From positions 62,001 through 126,000 of the forward strand of contig NZ_JMLC01000002.1 in the NCBI RefSeq assembly GCF_000686605.1: a DNA stretch of 64,000 nt, given 5' to 3'. Source of the DNA: Streptococcus sobrinus DSM 20742 = ATCC 33478 (lineage in GTDB: Bacteria > Bacillota > Bacilli > Lactobacillales > Streptococcaceae). The notes under the pieces were generated by a model that was given only the letters and a program-made list of their open reading frames with translations, was not told the DNA's origin and ran no database searches. Position 1 is the first letter of the stretch, and every line of letters starts with the position of its first letter. The position numbers and the translations under genes were made by a program. Positions 1 through 10,883 of the stretch are shown piece after piece.

Positions 1-634
1 TTTACTATCTCAATACGACTGCATCTGGAAAATGAACATAAATCATTAACTAATGAAGTCATTCTAAAAGCGATACTTTCGCCAAAGTGGTATTCTTAGC
101 AACAACAGATGTTGCTAAGAACGGAAATTTTGAGAGAGATTTAGTCCGGTGGACTAAATCTGCCTGAGCCTAAAAATTAGAGAGCGAAGGGCTCAAAATT
201 TATCACGGGGCAAAGATATCAGCTACTAAAGTAGCAAATATCTAACGCCAATCTCTACGGAAATTGACTAGCCCCCTGATTAACTCGGTTAGGCCAGTAA
301 AATCGACTGGCCTAACCAAGTGTCGCAATGAAACTACGTGAGTTCCAAGAAATCATCCACTGGATAATTTCTTCTTGCGTCCGCACTTTTTAAGAAAGTA
401 TCAAAGATGCTAACTGTGATTTTAATAGAGTATTTGTTTGGCAATCCAGCCTATTTAACCAAGACCGACCTAATAATTTTTATTTATAATCTTACACCAA
501 AAGAGCTGGAAATCGAGCCTTGGAGACCATAAGAATTTTTTATAGCCAACCATAAAAAATAGTGATTTTCCAAGTCTGCTGGATTGCGGTAAGATAGGAG
601 AAATCAATGATTTAGGAAGTTGGTAGTAAGTAGG
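1..634. other. Hairpin-rich non-coding region
   Basis: No convincing gene. Perfect or near-perfect inverted repeats follow one another: 93-103/111-121 (11-bp arms), 137-147/151-161 (11-bp arms), 214-241 (GCTACT/AGTAGC core), 287-298/306-317 (12-bp arms) and 349-375 (one mismatch). A wider inverted repeat, GCAATCCAGC at 441-450 and GCTGGATTGC at 578-587, encloses about 127 bases. None has a clear T-tract, so these are not ordinary terminators. The function is unknown. Confidence 0.7.
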
Positions 635-1483
635 ATGACAAATAAGAAGAAGTGGACGATTGCAATATCGGTGCTGGTTGTTCTGGCCTTGGCTCTGGGC
701 TTGGTCTTCTTTAATGGATCTAAGCACAAACAAGGCACTAAGCAAACAGTGGTGACTGTAGCAACCTCTGGTAGTCCTAAGCCCTTCACCTATGTGGATG
801 GCAGGGATCAGCTGACGGGACAAAATATTGAGCTGCTCAAGGCAGTCTTCAAAAAATTGCCCCAGTATAAGTTGAAGCTGGAAAAGACAGAATTCGATTC
901 GATTTTCTCGGGTCTCAATTCTGGCCGTTATCAAATGGGGGTCAATAATATTGCCAAAAACCCTGAGCGGCAGAAGAACTATCTCTTTTCAGACCCGATG
1001 TTCAAGAATTCCTATGTGGTCATCTACAAGTCTGACAATAAGGAGGCCAAGCAGGCCGATTCTTGGGATGACCTAGCAGGCCATTCAACGGTAGGCTCTA
1101 CTGGTGTCAATACTTCAACGGCCATTGAAAAATTTAACAAGAAGCATCCTGACAAGAAGATTGACCTCAATTATAGTGAGGAAGATTTGACCACCCAATT
1201 GCAGGGAGTTGAGTCTGGCAAGTACGACTTCCTGCTCATGGACAAGCCTATGTTTGAGTATTATCAAAAAGAATTGGGCCTTAAGCTGACTGGTAAGCCG
1301 GTTTCAGGTGATTTAGAAAAGGAATTATTGTCTGAACCTTACAGCTATTTCGTCTTTTCTAAGGACCAAAAGCAATTGCAAAAGGATGTCAATAAGGCTC
1401 TCAAGGAAGTCACTGGGGACGGGACTTCCAAGAAGATTAACGAGAAATACTTCGGTGAAGATTATTCACCGTCCTACAAGTAG
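635..1483 (+). CDS. Amino-acid ABC transporter substrate-binding protein (SBP family 3)
   Basis: A 282-residue extracellular solute-binding protein of the polar amino acid type. A basic start is followed by one hydrophobic segment (about residues 8-25) without a lipobox cysteine, so it looks membrane-anchored or secreted rather than lipidated. The mature part begins VVTVATSGSPKPFTYVDG and has the family pattern of GQNIELLKAVFKKLP and FDSIFSGLNSGRYQ. No permease or ATPase gene is adjacent, so it probably serves a transporter encoded elsewhere. The ATG at 635 is preferred; a TTG at 620 lies in frame but is too close to the AGGAAG at 614-619. The GNAT gene follows after 11 bases. The substrate cannot be read from the sequence; cystine or glutathione is a guess from the neighbours. 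Confidence 0.85.
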   Translation: MTNKKKWTIAISVLVVLALALGLVFFNGSKHKQGTKQTVVTVATSGSPKPFTYVDGRDQLTGQNIELLKAVFKKLPQYKLKLEKTEFDSIFSGLNSGRYQMGVNNIAKNPERQKNYLFSDPMFKNSYVVIYKSDNKEAKQADSWDDLAGHSTVGSTGVNTSTAIEKFNKKHPDKKIDLNYSEEDLTTQLQGVESGKYDFLLMDKPMFEYYQKELGLKLTGKPVSGDLEKELLSEPYSYFVFSKDQKQLQKDVNKALKEVTGDGTSKKINEKYFGEDYSPSYK

Positions 1484-1494
1484 GAGGACCTGCC

Positions 1495-1980
1495 ATGTCT
1501 TTTGATTTTGAGGTTGAAACCGACCCAAACAAGGTTGATTATGACCAGGTGACGGCTGTCTTGCAAGGGGCTGGTCTCAGCAAGTCTGGCAGCAGCCAGG
1601 AGCATGAGAAGGCCTTTAAAAACAGCGATATTACTATCTTTGTCAAAGACGGCTCTCAGGTGGTCGGCGTGGGGCGAGCTCTGACGGATTTCGTTTCCCA
1701 AGGGGCCATCTATAATGTCGCTGTTGACCCTGACTATCAGGGCCGAGGTGTCGGAAATGCCATTGTCACCGGGCTTCTAGACCGGCTCAAAGGTATCAAT
1801 GTCATTCTTTATACCCATCCCCAGACCCTCAAACTCTATGAGAAATATGGTTTTCGTCGCAATAAGACGGCCTTTGCTCATTTTGAACACGGCAGTCCAG
1901 AGGGCAAGCAATGGATGGAAGACGAAGGTTTCTTCTTACCAGAAGGCTACCGCTTTGAAAGTGAAATCGGGAGGTACTAG
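1495..1980 (+). CDS. GNAT family N-acetyltransferase
   Basis: A 161-residue acetyltransferase. The acetyl-CoA binding motif is visible around residues 78-95 (NVAVDPDYQGRGVGNAIV), followed by the C-terminal beta-strand region with YEKYGFRR. The ATG at 1495 has AGGAGG at 1482-1487. It sits between the binding protein and a small ORF whose start codon comes right after this stop codon, so it is probably co-transcribed with both. The acceptor substrate is unknown. Confidence 0.85.
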   Translation: MSFDFEVETDPNKVDYDQVTAVLQGAGLSKSGSSQEHEKAFKNSDITIFVKDGSQVVGVGRALTDFVSQGAIYNVAVDPDYQGRGVGNAIVTGLLDRLKGINVILYTHPQTLKLYEKYGFRRNKTAFAHFEHGSPEGKQWMEDEGFFLPEGYRFESEIGRY

Positions 1981-1981
1981 G

Positions 1982-2152
1982 ATGAAGTTTTTGAAGAAAA
2001 TTTTTCAACAGTCTGACCAAGAGGATTTGGATCAGGCCTGGTTGTTCATGGCTCTGGGGGAATTGCAGGCCATAGGTTACGGTCAGGAAGTGCCTGATTT
2101 ATTAAGGGAATGGCCAGAAACAGGTACAAGGAGGGAAGTCTATGCCAACTAG
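1982..2152 (+). CDS. Small hypothetical protein, 56 aa
   Basis: A 56-residue acidic, probably soluble and helical protein starting MKFLKKIFQQSDQEDLDQAW. The ATG lies one base after the preceding stop, with GGGAGG at about 1969-1974 as ribosome binding site. Its end overlaps the start of the next gene by 11 bases. The tight packing and good Shine-Dalgarno sequence support real translation. I do not recognise a family. Confidence 0.6.
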   Translation: MKFLKKIFQQSDQEDLDQAWLFMALGELQAIGYGQEVPDLLREWPETGTRREVYAN

Positions 2153-3098
2153 TTTTGTTTCCAAAGAAGTTGATCAGGATGGGAATTTTCGCCGGCAGAA
2201 GACCAAGTTTTTGACCCCTTTCGGGTCTGAACCAGGTCAGTTACCAGTTGAGAAGGGCCGTTACCGGCTCTTGGTTTCCTATGCCTGTCCCTGGGCTCAC
2301 AGACAGCTGATTGCCCTCAAGCTCTTGGGACTTGAAGATGCCCTTAATATCGGGGTGGTTGACCCTGTTCGGCCGACAGATGTGGATCGTACCGACTGGG
2401 CCTTTACTTTAGATCCCGATGGTAAGGATCCTGTTTTGGGCATTCATTATCTGAGTGAAATCTACCTCAAGACCGAGCCTGATTATCAGGGCCGCTTCAC
2501 GGTACCAGCCATCGTTGACCTCAAGACCGGTCAGCTGGTCAATAATGATTTTTACAACCTGCTCAAGATTTGGGAGACCGATTGGCGGCCCCTGCATAAG
2601 GAGGGGGCTCCAGACCTCTATCCGGATGATCTGGCTGATGAGATTGACCAGCTGAATGAGGTCATTTTCCAAGACATCAATAACGGGGTCTACAAGGCTG
2701 GTTTTGCAGGCAGTCAAGCAGCCTATGAGGCAGCTTACGACAAGCTCTTTGCCCGTCTGGCTGAGCTGGAGGAGCGATTGAGTCATTCGCGTTTCCTCTT
2801 TGGCGACCGGATTAGGGACACGGACATCCGTCTCTATGTCAGCCTGGCTCGCTTTGATGCGGCCTATTACAATGGTTTTCGTTGCAACCGCAACCGTCTG
2901 GCTGATTTCCCCAACCTCTGGGCCTACGCTAGGGATTTGTATTCCATTCCTGCCTTTAAGGAAACCACTCATTTTGACCATATCAAGAAGCACTATCATC
3001 TCAGTGCCATTGACAATCCCCACCAAATTCTCCCCAAGGGTCCTGATACCAGCGAATGGCTAGAACCTCAAGATAGAGCCAGCAGAATTTATCACTAG
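2142..3098 (+). CDS. Glutathionyl-hydroquinone reductase (Xi-class glutathione transferase, YqjG/ECM4-like)
   Basis: A 318-residue protein of the Xi-class GST family, which reduces glutathionyl-hydroquinones with glutathione. The N-terminal thioredoxin-like domain carries the classical catalytic motif CPWAHR with Cys49. The helical C-terminal domain contains RFLFGDRIRDTDIRLYVSLA, typical of the family. The start has AAGGAGGG at 2128-2135, seven bases ahead of the ATG. A paralogue with an altered active site follows at 3115, probably in the same transcript. Likely role: cytosolic quinone or thiol-adduct detoxification. Confidence 0.85.
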   Translation: MPTSFVSKEVDQDGNFRRQKTKFLTPFGSEPGQLPVEKGRYRLLVSYACPWAHRQLIALKLLGLEDALNIGVVDPVRPTDVDRTDWAFTLDPDGKDPVLGIHYLSEIYLKTEPDYQGRFTVPAIVDLKTGQLVNNDFYNLLKIWETDWRPLHKEGAPDLYPDDLADEIDQLNEVIFQDINNGVYKAGFAGSQAAYEAAYDKLFARLAELEERLSHSRFLFGDRIRDTDIRLYVSLARFDAAYYNGFRCNRNRLADFPNLWAYARDLYSIPAFKETTHFDHIKKHYHLSAIDNPHQILPKGPDTSEWLEPQDRASRIYH

Positions 3099-3114
3099 AA
3101 AAGAGGTCATGATT

Positions 3115-4152
3115 ATGACAGAAAATAAGCCAACTATTAAACCCGTTACCCTGAAAGTTCGCCCCGTTGAGACCAAGACAGAAATTGATGAACGGGGAGC
3201 CTTCCAACGCCAACCCAATCATTTCACCCGTCCTTTCGGGGATGGGCCAGATGACCTCAAGGCTGAGGCTGGCAAGTACCGTCTCTTCTGGGCTCGGGGT
3301 TGCCACTGGTCCAATCGGGCCTCTATCGTGCGTGAGCTTCTAGGTTTGGAAGATGCCATCTCGGTCAATCAGGTCGGTCATACAGAAGACCCTGAACGCC
3401 GTAAATATGGCTGGGAGTTTGCCTATGAACCAGATGGCAAGGACCCTGTCACCGGGGCTGAATACCTGGCGGAATTCTACTATCGGGCAGACCCTGACTA
3501 TACAGGTCGGACGACGGTCCCTGCCCTGATTGATGTGGACAAGCAAGAGGTCGTTAATAATGATTACCACCGCTTAACTAATTATTTTGAAGTGGCCTTC
3601 AAACCTTTCCAAAAGCCTGATGCTCCAAATCTCTATCCAGAAGAGCTGAGAAAAGACATCGATAACTTCAATGACCAGGTTCTCTTCCCCTTTGTTAACA
3701 ACGGGGTCTATCGGATGATGTTTGCTCAATCATTGGTAGCCTATCAGGAAGCCTTTGATGACTTTTATAATACCCTGGACATTATTGAAAAACGTCTGGC
3801 CACCCAACGATTCCTTTTTGGTGATTATGTGACCGATTCTGATGTCCGTCTCTATGTGACCCTGGCCCGCTTTGATACCCATTATTACCGCAATCTGGGT
3901 CCTATCAAGAACCGGATTGTTGATTACCCAAATATCTGGGGCTATGCAAGGGACTTGTACGAAATTCCTTCATTCAAAAACAATACCTATTTCCATGATA
4001 TTGCCCGTGGCTGGGATACCAAGAAGGAGAAGCTCTTCGTTGACTTCAATTCTCGCTTTGCAGACGACATTGATTTCGATGCCCAATGGTCGCAAGTCAA
4101 TAACCGTCGCTACCTGTCCAAGACACCAGACCAAAAGTTTTTGATTGACTAA
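3115..4152 (+). CDS. Glutathionyl-hydroquinone reductase-like protein, variant active site
   Basis: A 345-residue paralogue of the preceding gene, sharing the fold and motifs such as GKDPVTGAEYLAEFYYRADPDY and the C-terminal RFLFGDYVTDSDVRLYVTLA. At the active site the usual CPWAHR is replaced by CHWSNR; the cysteine (Cys63) is kept but the proline and the Ala-His pair are not. The ATG at 3115 suits the ribosome binding site AAGAGG (3101-3106) better than the in-frame ATG at 3109. Activity on the same substrates is plausible but not assured given the altered loop. Confidence 0.8.
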   Translation: MTENKPTIKPVTLKVRPVETKTEIDERGAFQRQPNHFTRPFGDGPDDLKAEAGKYRLFWARGCHWSNRASIVRELLGLEDAISVNQVGHTEDPERRKYGWEFAYEPDGKDPVTGAEYLAEFYYRADPDYTGRTTVPALIDVDKQEVVNNDYHRLTNYFEVAFKPFQKPDAPNLYPEELRKDIDNFNDQVLFPFVNNGVYRMMFAQSLVAYQEAFDDFYNTLDIIEKRLATQRFLFGDYVTDSDVRLYVTLARFDTHYYRNLGPIKNRIVDYPNIWGYARDLYEIPSFKNNTYFHDIARGWDTKKEKLFVDFNSRFADDIDFDAQWSQVNNRRYLSKTPDQKFLID

Positions 4153-4245
4153 TAGTCTGGGGAAATGGAAAATTCTTAGGGCTAAGAAAATTTCAGATTT
4201 AAGAAATCTGGATTTGTAGAGGTAGTCCTAGTAGAAGTTGTCAAT

Positions 4246-4289
4246 GTCGGTCTCACGAGCGAGCATCGTCTTTCTCGTAGCCGACTTTT
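4246..4289 (+). terminator. Probable terminator after the GST-like genes
   Basis: GTCGG at 4246-4250 pairs with CCGAC at 4281-4285, and ACGAG at 4255-4259 pairs with CTCGT further in. TTTT follows at 4286-4289. A second hairpin lies just downstream. Confidence 0.5.
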
Positions 4290-4313
4290 GATTTTCATTA
4301 ACTATAAGAGACA

Positions 4314-4342
4314 AGAGAAGTACCTGAGGTGCTTCTCTTTTT
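4314..4342 (+). terminator. Intrinsic terminator
   Basis: An 11-bp stem (4314-4324 with 4328-4338, one G-U pair) and a three-base loop, followed by TTTTT. The remaining bases up to the next gene at 4553 hold no convincing ORF or other structure. Confidence 0.8.
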
Positions 4343-4552
4343 GTAGCCGATGTAAGCAACAATCGCTGTTATTGCGAACTCGTTGCCATCTTTTATCAGT
4401 TTTAGGCCCACTTTATCAGTCCTTTACTCACCCCTATAAAAATTTCCTATGGCCTAGCATAAAATATTTAGATTAGGCAAGCTTTGGGCCTGGTGATAAG
4501 ATATTACTAAGTTTAAGTCCAGCTTTTGGACAAGTTTCTAGGAGGAATGCTT

Positions 4553-5692
4553 ATGTCGTCAGATTTTTATGAAAAATTAGCCAAAACTCGTCATTATATC
4601 CACGCCCATCCGGAGGTTTCTGAGCAGGAAGTTGAAACAACAGCCTTTATCAAGTCCTATCTTGCTGATTTGGGAATTGAGGCTCTCAACTATCCCCTCA
4701 AGACTGGTCTGATTGCTGAAATCGGTTCTGGCAATCCTGTCATCGCTCTGCGGACCGACATTGACGCCCTGCCCATTCGGGAAAATACCGGCCTAGATTA
4801 TGCCAGCTATAATGGAGCCATGCATGCCTGCGGTCACGATTTCCACCAAACTAGCTTGCTAGGGGCTGCCGAAATTTTGAAAAATCGTGAAAAGGAATTG
4901 AAAGGAACTGTTCGGCTGATTTTCCAACCGGCAGAAGAAAATTTCCAAGGTGGCTATCAGGTAATTGAAGCCGGTGGCCTGGAAGGCGTTTCTGCCATTG
5001 TTGGCTATCATAATTATCCCCATCTCAAGCCTGGTCAACTGGGGCTTAAAACTGGGGCCATCATGGCAGGCGTAGAGCAGTTTGAGGTTACTGTCCAAGG
5101 TGTTTCTTCCCACGCAGCTCGTCCTGACCTGGGTGTTGATACGGTCTTGGCGGTAACCAGCATCGTCAACAATCTGCAAGCCATTGTTGCCAGAACTGTT
5201 TCTCCCTTTGAATCCGCTGTTTTGTCAGTTACCCATATTGATGTCGGTACAACCTGGAATGTTCTGCCAGGTAAGGGCTTCTTTGAAGGGACGATTCGTA
5301 CCTTTGACTCTCAAGTTCGCCGAGCAGTTATTGAAAAATTTGAATGGGTCGTTCGGACGACCGCTGAACAATTCGGTGCCCAAGTCACTATCAAGTGGGG
5401 TAATTCACCAAAGGTCACCTTTAACGATAAGACCATCACGCCAATTATTTTTGAAAATTCCAAGTCCTTCGCGGAAGTGGTTGATACCCTGCCCTCAACA
5501 GGTGGAGAAGATTTCGCTGCCTATCAGGAACAAATCCCAGGCGTCTTTGCCTTCGTCGGTTCCAACGGAGAAGAAGGAGCGCCCGACTGGCATCACGATG
5601 ACTTCGTCGTCAAAGACGAAGCCCTCCCCGTCGCCGTCAACTACTTCGTCGAATCAGCTTTCAAGTTGTTGGAATATTATGGAGAAAGGTAG
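4553..5692 (+). CDS. M20D family metal-dependent amidohydrolase
   Basis: A 379-residue M20D peptidase/amidohydrolase (hippurate / N-acetyl amino acid / IAA-conjugate hydrolase group). Metal-site motifs are visible: IALRTDIDALPI (residues 65-75), HACGHDFH (91-98) and FQPAEE (124-129). A dimerisation-domain region with VSSHAARPD follows, and a C-terminal histidine motif (WHHDDF) closes the active site. The ATG at 4553 is chosen because AGGAGG (4540-4545) is seven bases away; earlier TTG and ATG codons sit too far upstream or too close to it. A truncated peptide-binding protein gene starts nine bases after the stop, suggesting a former peptide uptake and cleavage unit. The exact substrate is unknown. 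Confidence 0.85.
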   Translation: MSSDFYEKLAKTRHYIHAHPEVSEQEVETTAFIKSYLADLGIEALNYPLKTGLIAEIGSGNPVIALRTDIDALPIRENTGLDYASYNGAMHACGHDFHQTSLLGAAEILKNREKELKGTVRLIFQPAEENFQGGYQVIEAGGLEGVSAIVGYHNYPHLKPGQLGLKTGAIMAGVEQFEVTVQGVSSHAARPDLGVDTVLAVTSIVNNLQAIVARTVSPFESAVLSVTHIDVGTTWNVLPGKGFFEGTIRTFDSQVRRAVIEKFEWVVRTTAEQFGAQVTIKWGNSPKVTFNDKTITPIIFENSKSFAEVVDTLPSTGGEDFAAYQEQIPGVFAFVGSNGEEGAPDWHHDDFVVKDEALPVAVNYFVESAFKLLEYYGER

Positions 5693-5701
5693 CAGTTGTT
5701 T

Positions 5702-6508
5702 ATGAAAAGAAAATCAAATAAAGGTAAATGGTATGCTTTAATTACTATTATTGCGGTTCTAGCTGTTATTGCGGTTCTAGCTGTTATTGCTGCTGTCTTT
5801 GGAATAAGTAAATCTAAGAAAGATGGTCAACAAGTTTCTAAAAACTCCTCAAGTTTAACTTATGCTTTTAACGCTGATCCTGTATCATTGAATCCAATTA
5901 ATTCAAATGATTTATGGGGCTTAAAAACCATTAATATGATTTATTCTCCACTCGCTCGTACTAACAATGATGGGACAGTCACTTATGAATTGGCTAAGAG
6001 TATCAAGCAAGCCGAGGATGGAAAATCTATTGATGTAAAACTTCGTAAAGGCATCAAATGGTCAGACGGTAAGCCTTTTACGGCTGATGACGTTGTCTTT
6101 ACCTATACTCAAAAAGCTAAAAAGGAAAACGGAAAATATGAAAGTCTCTGGATTGGTGACAAACCTATAAGTGTTGAAAAAGTAGGTGATTATGAGGTCA
6201 AATTCATTCTACCGGCGGCTAGTGCAGCAGCTGTTAATAATTTGACAAATGAAACTTATATCATTCCAAAACACATTTACAAAAATACGTCTGATTTCTC
6301 AGTTAATGATCTCGGTGTCTACCCAACGGTCGGAACTGGCCCTTATGTATTGAAGAAATTTACATCTGGTTCTTCATTGACACTTACTGCTAACAAATAC
6401 TACTATGGTGGCAAAGTCAATACTAAGAAAATCAACGTTCGCATCATCGAAAATGCGGATACTCTTAAAGTGGCACTTCAAAAAGGAGAAGTTGACCTTG
6501 AAAGTTGA
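5702..6508 (+). pseudogene. Truncated oligopeptide ABC transporter substrate-binding protein (OppA-like, family 5)
   Basis: A 268-residue fragment of an SBP family 5 protein, which normally runs to about 540-600 residues. Recognisable parts include ADPVSLNPINSNDLW, KLRKGIKWSDGKPFTADDVV and VGTGPYVLKKF. The reading frame ends at ...LQKGEVDLES with a TGA, so the second lobe is missing. There is no lipobox cysteine. The N-terminal hydrophobic segment contains an exact 18-bp tandem duplication (5750-5767 and 5768-5785) that adds the residues IAVLAV. The gene looks richer in A+T than its neighbours, which may point to transfer. It is probably non-functional for transport. Confidence 0.75.
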
Positions 6509-6566
6509 AGAATTTAATTTGCCTGACACTTGAAAATTTCTGATTATCGAATGTTTCCCAGAAATC

Positions 6567-6610
6567 CGACCTGCGACTGAAGCTTTTTTGTGCTTGAGGT
6601 CGCTTTTTTT
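6567..6610 (+). terminator. Intrinsic terminator
   Basis: CGACCT at 6567-6572 pairs with AGGTCG at 6597-6602, with a smaller inner pairing AAGC/GCTT. A run of seven Ts follows. It separates the truncated peptide-binding gene from the mevalonate operon. Confidence 0.75.
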
Positions 6611-6653
6611 GTTATTTTAGGCTAAAATATTAGAGGAATGTAAGAAAGAAGTG

Positions 6654-7535
6654 ATGATGACGCAGAAAATCGGAATCGGAAGGGCTCACAGCAAGATTAT
6701 CCTAATCGGTGAACATTCGGTAGTCTATGGCTATTCGGCCATTGCCCTTCCCTTAAAAAATATTGAGGTGGTCTGTCAGGTTCAGGCTTCGGACCAAGCT
6801 TTAGAGATTGACATCTCTGATCCGCTATCTACAGCGGTTTTTGCTGCCTTGGAATTTTTGGACAAGTCTGATGAAAAGATTTCCGTTGAGATTGAGTCCA
6901 ATGTCCCAGCCAAGCGGGGGATGGGGTCATCAGCTGCGGTCGCTATCGCAGCTATTCGGGCGGTCTTTGACTATTTTGACCAGTCTCTGTCCCTGCCCGA
7001 TTTGGAAATGTTGGCCAATCAGGCCGAAATTATTGCCCATGAAAATCCTAGCGGTCTGGATGCCAAGACCTGTCTGAGTGACACGGCTATCAAGTTTATC
7101 CGTAATCTTGGATTTTCAGAAATGGCGATGGACTTGGGTGCTTATCTGGTGATTGCGGATACCGGTATTCACGGTCATACCAGAGAAGCTGTCAGCAAGG
7201 TGCGAAGTCTAGAAGAAAAGGCCCTGCCTTATCTGCATCGTCTGGGTAATTTAGCCTCAACCATTGAAATTGGCCTCTTGGCCAAGGATCTCCTGGTTGT
7301 GGGTCAGGCCATGAACCGAGCCCATGACGAATTGAACCATTTGGGCGTTTCCAGTCCAGAAGCTAATCATCTTGTCCAGGTTGCCAAAAATCAAGGGGCT
7401 CTGGGAGCTAAGATGTCCGGTGGTGGCTTGGGCGGTTGCATCATTGCTCTCTGTCAAAATCAGGAGCAGGCCGAAAGTTTGGTCTCAGCACTCGAAAAAG
7501 AAGGAGCCGTTAACACGTGGATAGAAAATCTGTAA
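6654..7535 (+). CDS. mvaK1: Mevalonate kinase
   Basis: A 293-residue GHMP kinase that phosphorylates mevalonate to 5-phosphomevalonate. Visible motifs are the N-terminal GRAHSKIILIGEHSVVYG, the ATP-binding PAKRGMGSSAAVAIA (about 84-98) and the C-terminal GAKMSGGGLGGCI. It is the first gene of a tightly overlapping operon mvaK1-mvaD-mvaK2-fni. The exact start is uncertain between GTG 6651, ATG 6654 and ATG 6657; the upstream ribosome binding site is weak. The product acts in the cytosol in isoprenoid precursor synthesis. Confidence 0.95.
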   Translation: MMTQKIGIGRAHSKIILIGEHSVVYGYSAIALPLKNIEVVCQVQASDQALEIDISDPLSTAVFAALEFLDKSDEKISVEIESNVPAKRGMGSSAAVAIAAIRAVFDYFDQSLSLPDLEMLANQAEIIAHENPSGLDAKTCLSDTAIKFIRNLGFSEMAMDLGAYLVIADTGIHGHTREAVSKVRSLEEKALPYLHRLGNLASTIEIGLLAKDLLVVGQAMNRAHDELNHLGVSSPEANHLVQVAKNQGALGAKMSGGGLGGCIIALCQNQEQAESLVSALEKEGAVNTWIENL

Positions 7536-8453
7536 GTGTCAAATCCTATGCTAACATTGCCATTGTCAAGTATTGGGGTAAGGCAGACGTCAAGAAGATG
7601 ATTCCAGCGACCAGCAGCATCTCACTGACCTTGGAAAATATGTACACCAAGACCGACCTGTCCTTCCTTCCTGAGGGGGCTCAGGGGGATGAGTTTTACA
7701 TTGACGGCCAGCTGCAAAATCAGCAGGAGCATGCCAAAATGACCAAGATTATTGATTTTTTCCGCCGGGAAGGTCAGCCCTTTGTTAAGATTGAAACCAA
7801 CAACAATATGCCAACAGCTGCAGGACTCTCTTCCAGTTCCAGCGGTCTGTCGGCTCTGGTCAAGGCCTGCAATCAGCTCTTTGACTTTGGTCTGGACCAA
7901 AAGGAGCTAGCCCAATATGCCAAGTTTGCTTCTGGCTCGTCGGCTAGGTCTTTTTTCGGCCCCCTTTCGGCTTGGGACAAGGATTCTGGCGATATTTATC
8001 AGGTTAAAACTGACTTGGACCTCTCTATGATTATGCTGGTCCTCAATGACCAACCCAAAACCATTTCTAGTCGGGAAGGTATGCAGCGTTGTGCAGAAAC
8101 TTCCAGCGATTTTCAGGCTTGGATTGATCAGTCTGCCCTGGATTATCGGGTTATGCTGAACTATCTGGCTGCCAATGATTTTGCCAAGGTTGGCCGGTTA
8201 GCAGAAGAAAATGCTCTAAGAATGCACTCCACGACTAGGTCGGCCAATCCTCCCTTTTCCTATCTGACGGAAGAATCCTATCAGGCTATGGATTTTGTCA
8301 GAAGTCTGCGAGAGAAAGGTTATGACTGTTATTTCACCATGGATGCAGGTCCCAATGTTAAGGTGCTCTGCCAGACCAAGGATTTGGACACCCTAGCTGA
8401 GATTTTTGGTCAAAACTATCGGACCATTGTCTCCAAGACCAAGGATCCTGCCC

Positions 8454-8461
<8 letters not shown>
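7517..8461 (+). CDS. mvaD: Diphosphomevalonate decarboxylase
   Basis: A 314-residue GHMP-family enzyme that makes isopentenyl diphosphate from mevalonate diphosphate with ATP. The N-terminus VKSYANIAIVKYWGKAD and the motif PTAAGLSSSSSGLSALVKA are diagnostic. It starts with GTG at 7517, inside the end of mvaK1 (19-base overlap), with AAGGAG at 7501-7506. It overlaps mvaK2 by eight bases, implying translational coupling across the operon. Confidence 0.95.
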
Positions 8462-10453
<1,992 letters not shown>

Positions 10454-10529
10454 TATAGCAGAAGGGTCAATCCAAATTTTTGACCTCCAGTTTAAAAAGT
10501 CTTAGACTAGGGGTAAAGGAGATGTTGTC

Positions 10530-10754
10530 ATGATTGAAATGACCTATACCGATGCCTATGATATTGAGCGTCAACAAAGCTTTGAAAATCCCAACGATTT
10601 TATTCGCGTCCTGATGGGCTGCTCAACTTTGCCCGAGTACTATCCCATTAAGAGTGTTACTTACAAGGGTAAGGATGTGGGTTTCCACGGCACTTATGGC
10701 GATCTCTTCCCAACCTTCATCAATTTTGACTGGTCAGCCTACGAAGAGGACTAA
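10530..10754 (+). CDS. Small conserved streptococcal protein (DUF4649-like)
   Basis: A 74-residue soluble protein, MIEMTYTDAYDIERQQSFEN..., acidic at its end. It resembles the short streptococcal proteins grouped as DUF4649; that identification is from memory and moderate. The start has AAAGGAG at about 10515-10521. A strong terminator follows, so it probably ends the mevalonate transcript, 76 bases after fni. Function unknown. Confidence 0.65.
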   Translation: MIEMTYTDAYDIERQQSFENPNDFIRVLMGCSTLPEYYPIKSVTYKGKDVGFHGTYGDLFPTFINFDWSAYEED

Positions 10755-10768
10755 AAGCAATAGATAAA

Positions 10769-10801
10769 AAAATAGCTAGCGAGAAATCGTTAGCTATTTT
10801 T
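10769..10801 (+). terminator. Intrinsic terminator, probably bidirectional
   Basis: A 12-bp stem, AATAGCTAGCGA at 10771-10782 with TCGTTAGCTATT at 10787-10798 (one G-U pair) and a GAAA loop, with As before it and Ts after it. Confidence 0.85.
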
Positions 10802-10883
10802 GGGTCTTTGACCTTTATTGGCGACCTTTTTGTAATTACTGTAATTCCATGTTATAGTTTTCTTACTAAAAGGATATTCTGCT

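Noticed and set aside
620-634. TTG 620 as the start of the binding-protein gene
   Set aside because: It abuts the AGGAAG, leaving no room for ribosome binding; ATG 635 is more credible.
4288-4476. A 62-codon ORF after the GST-like genes
   Set aside because: It reads through a terminator hairpin and its T-tract and lacks a ribosome binding site.
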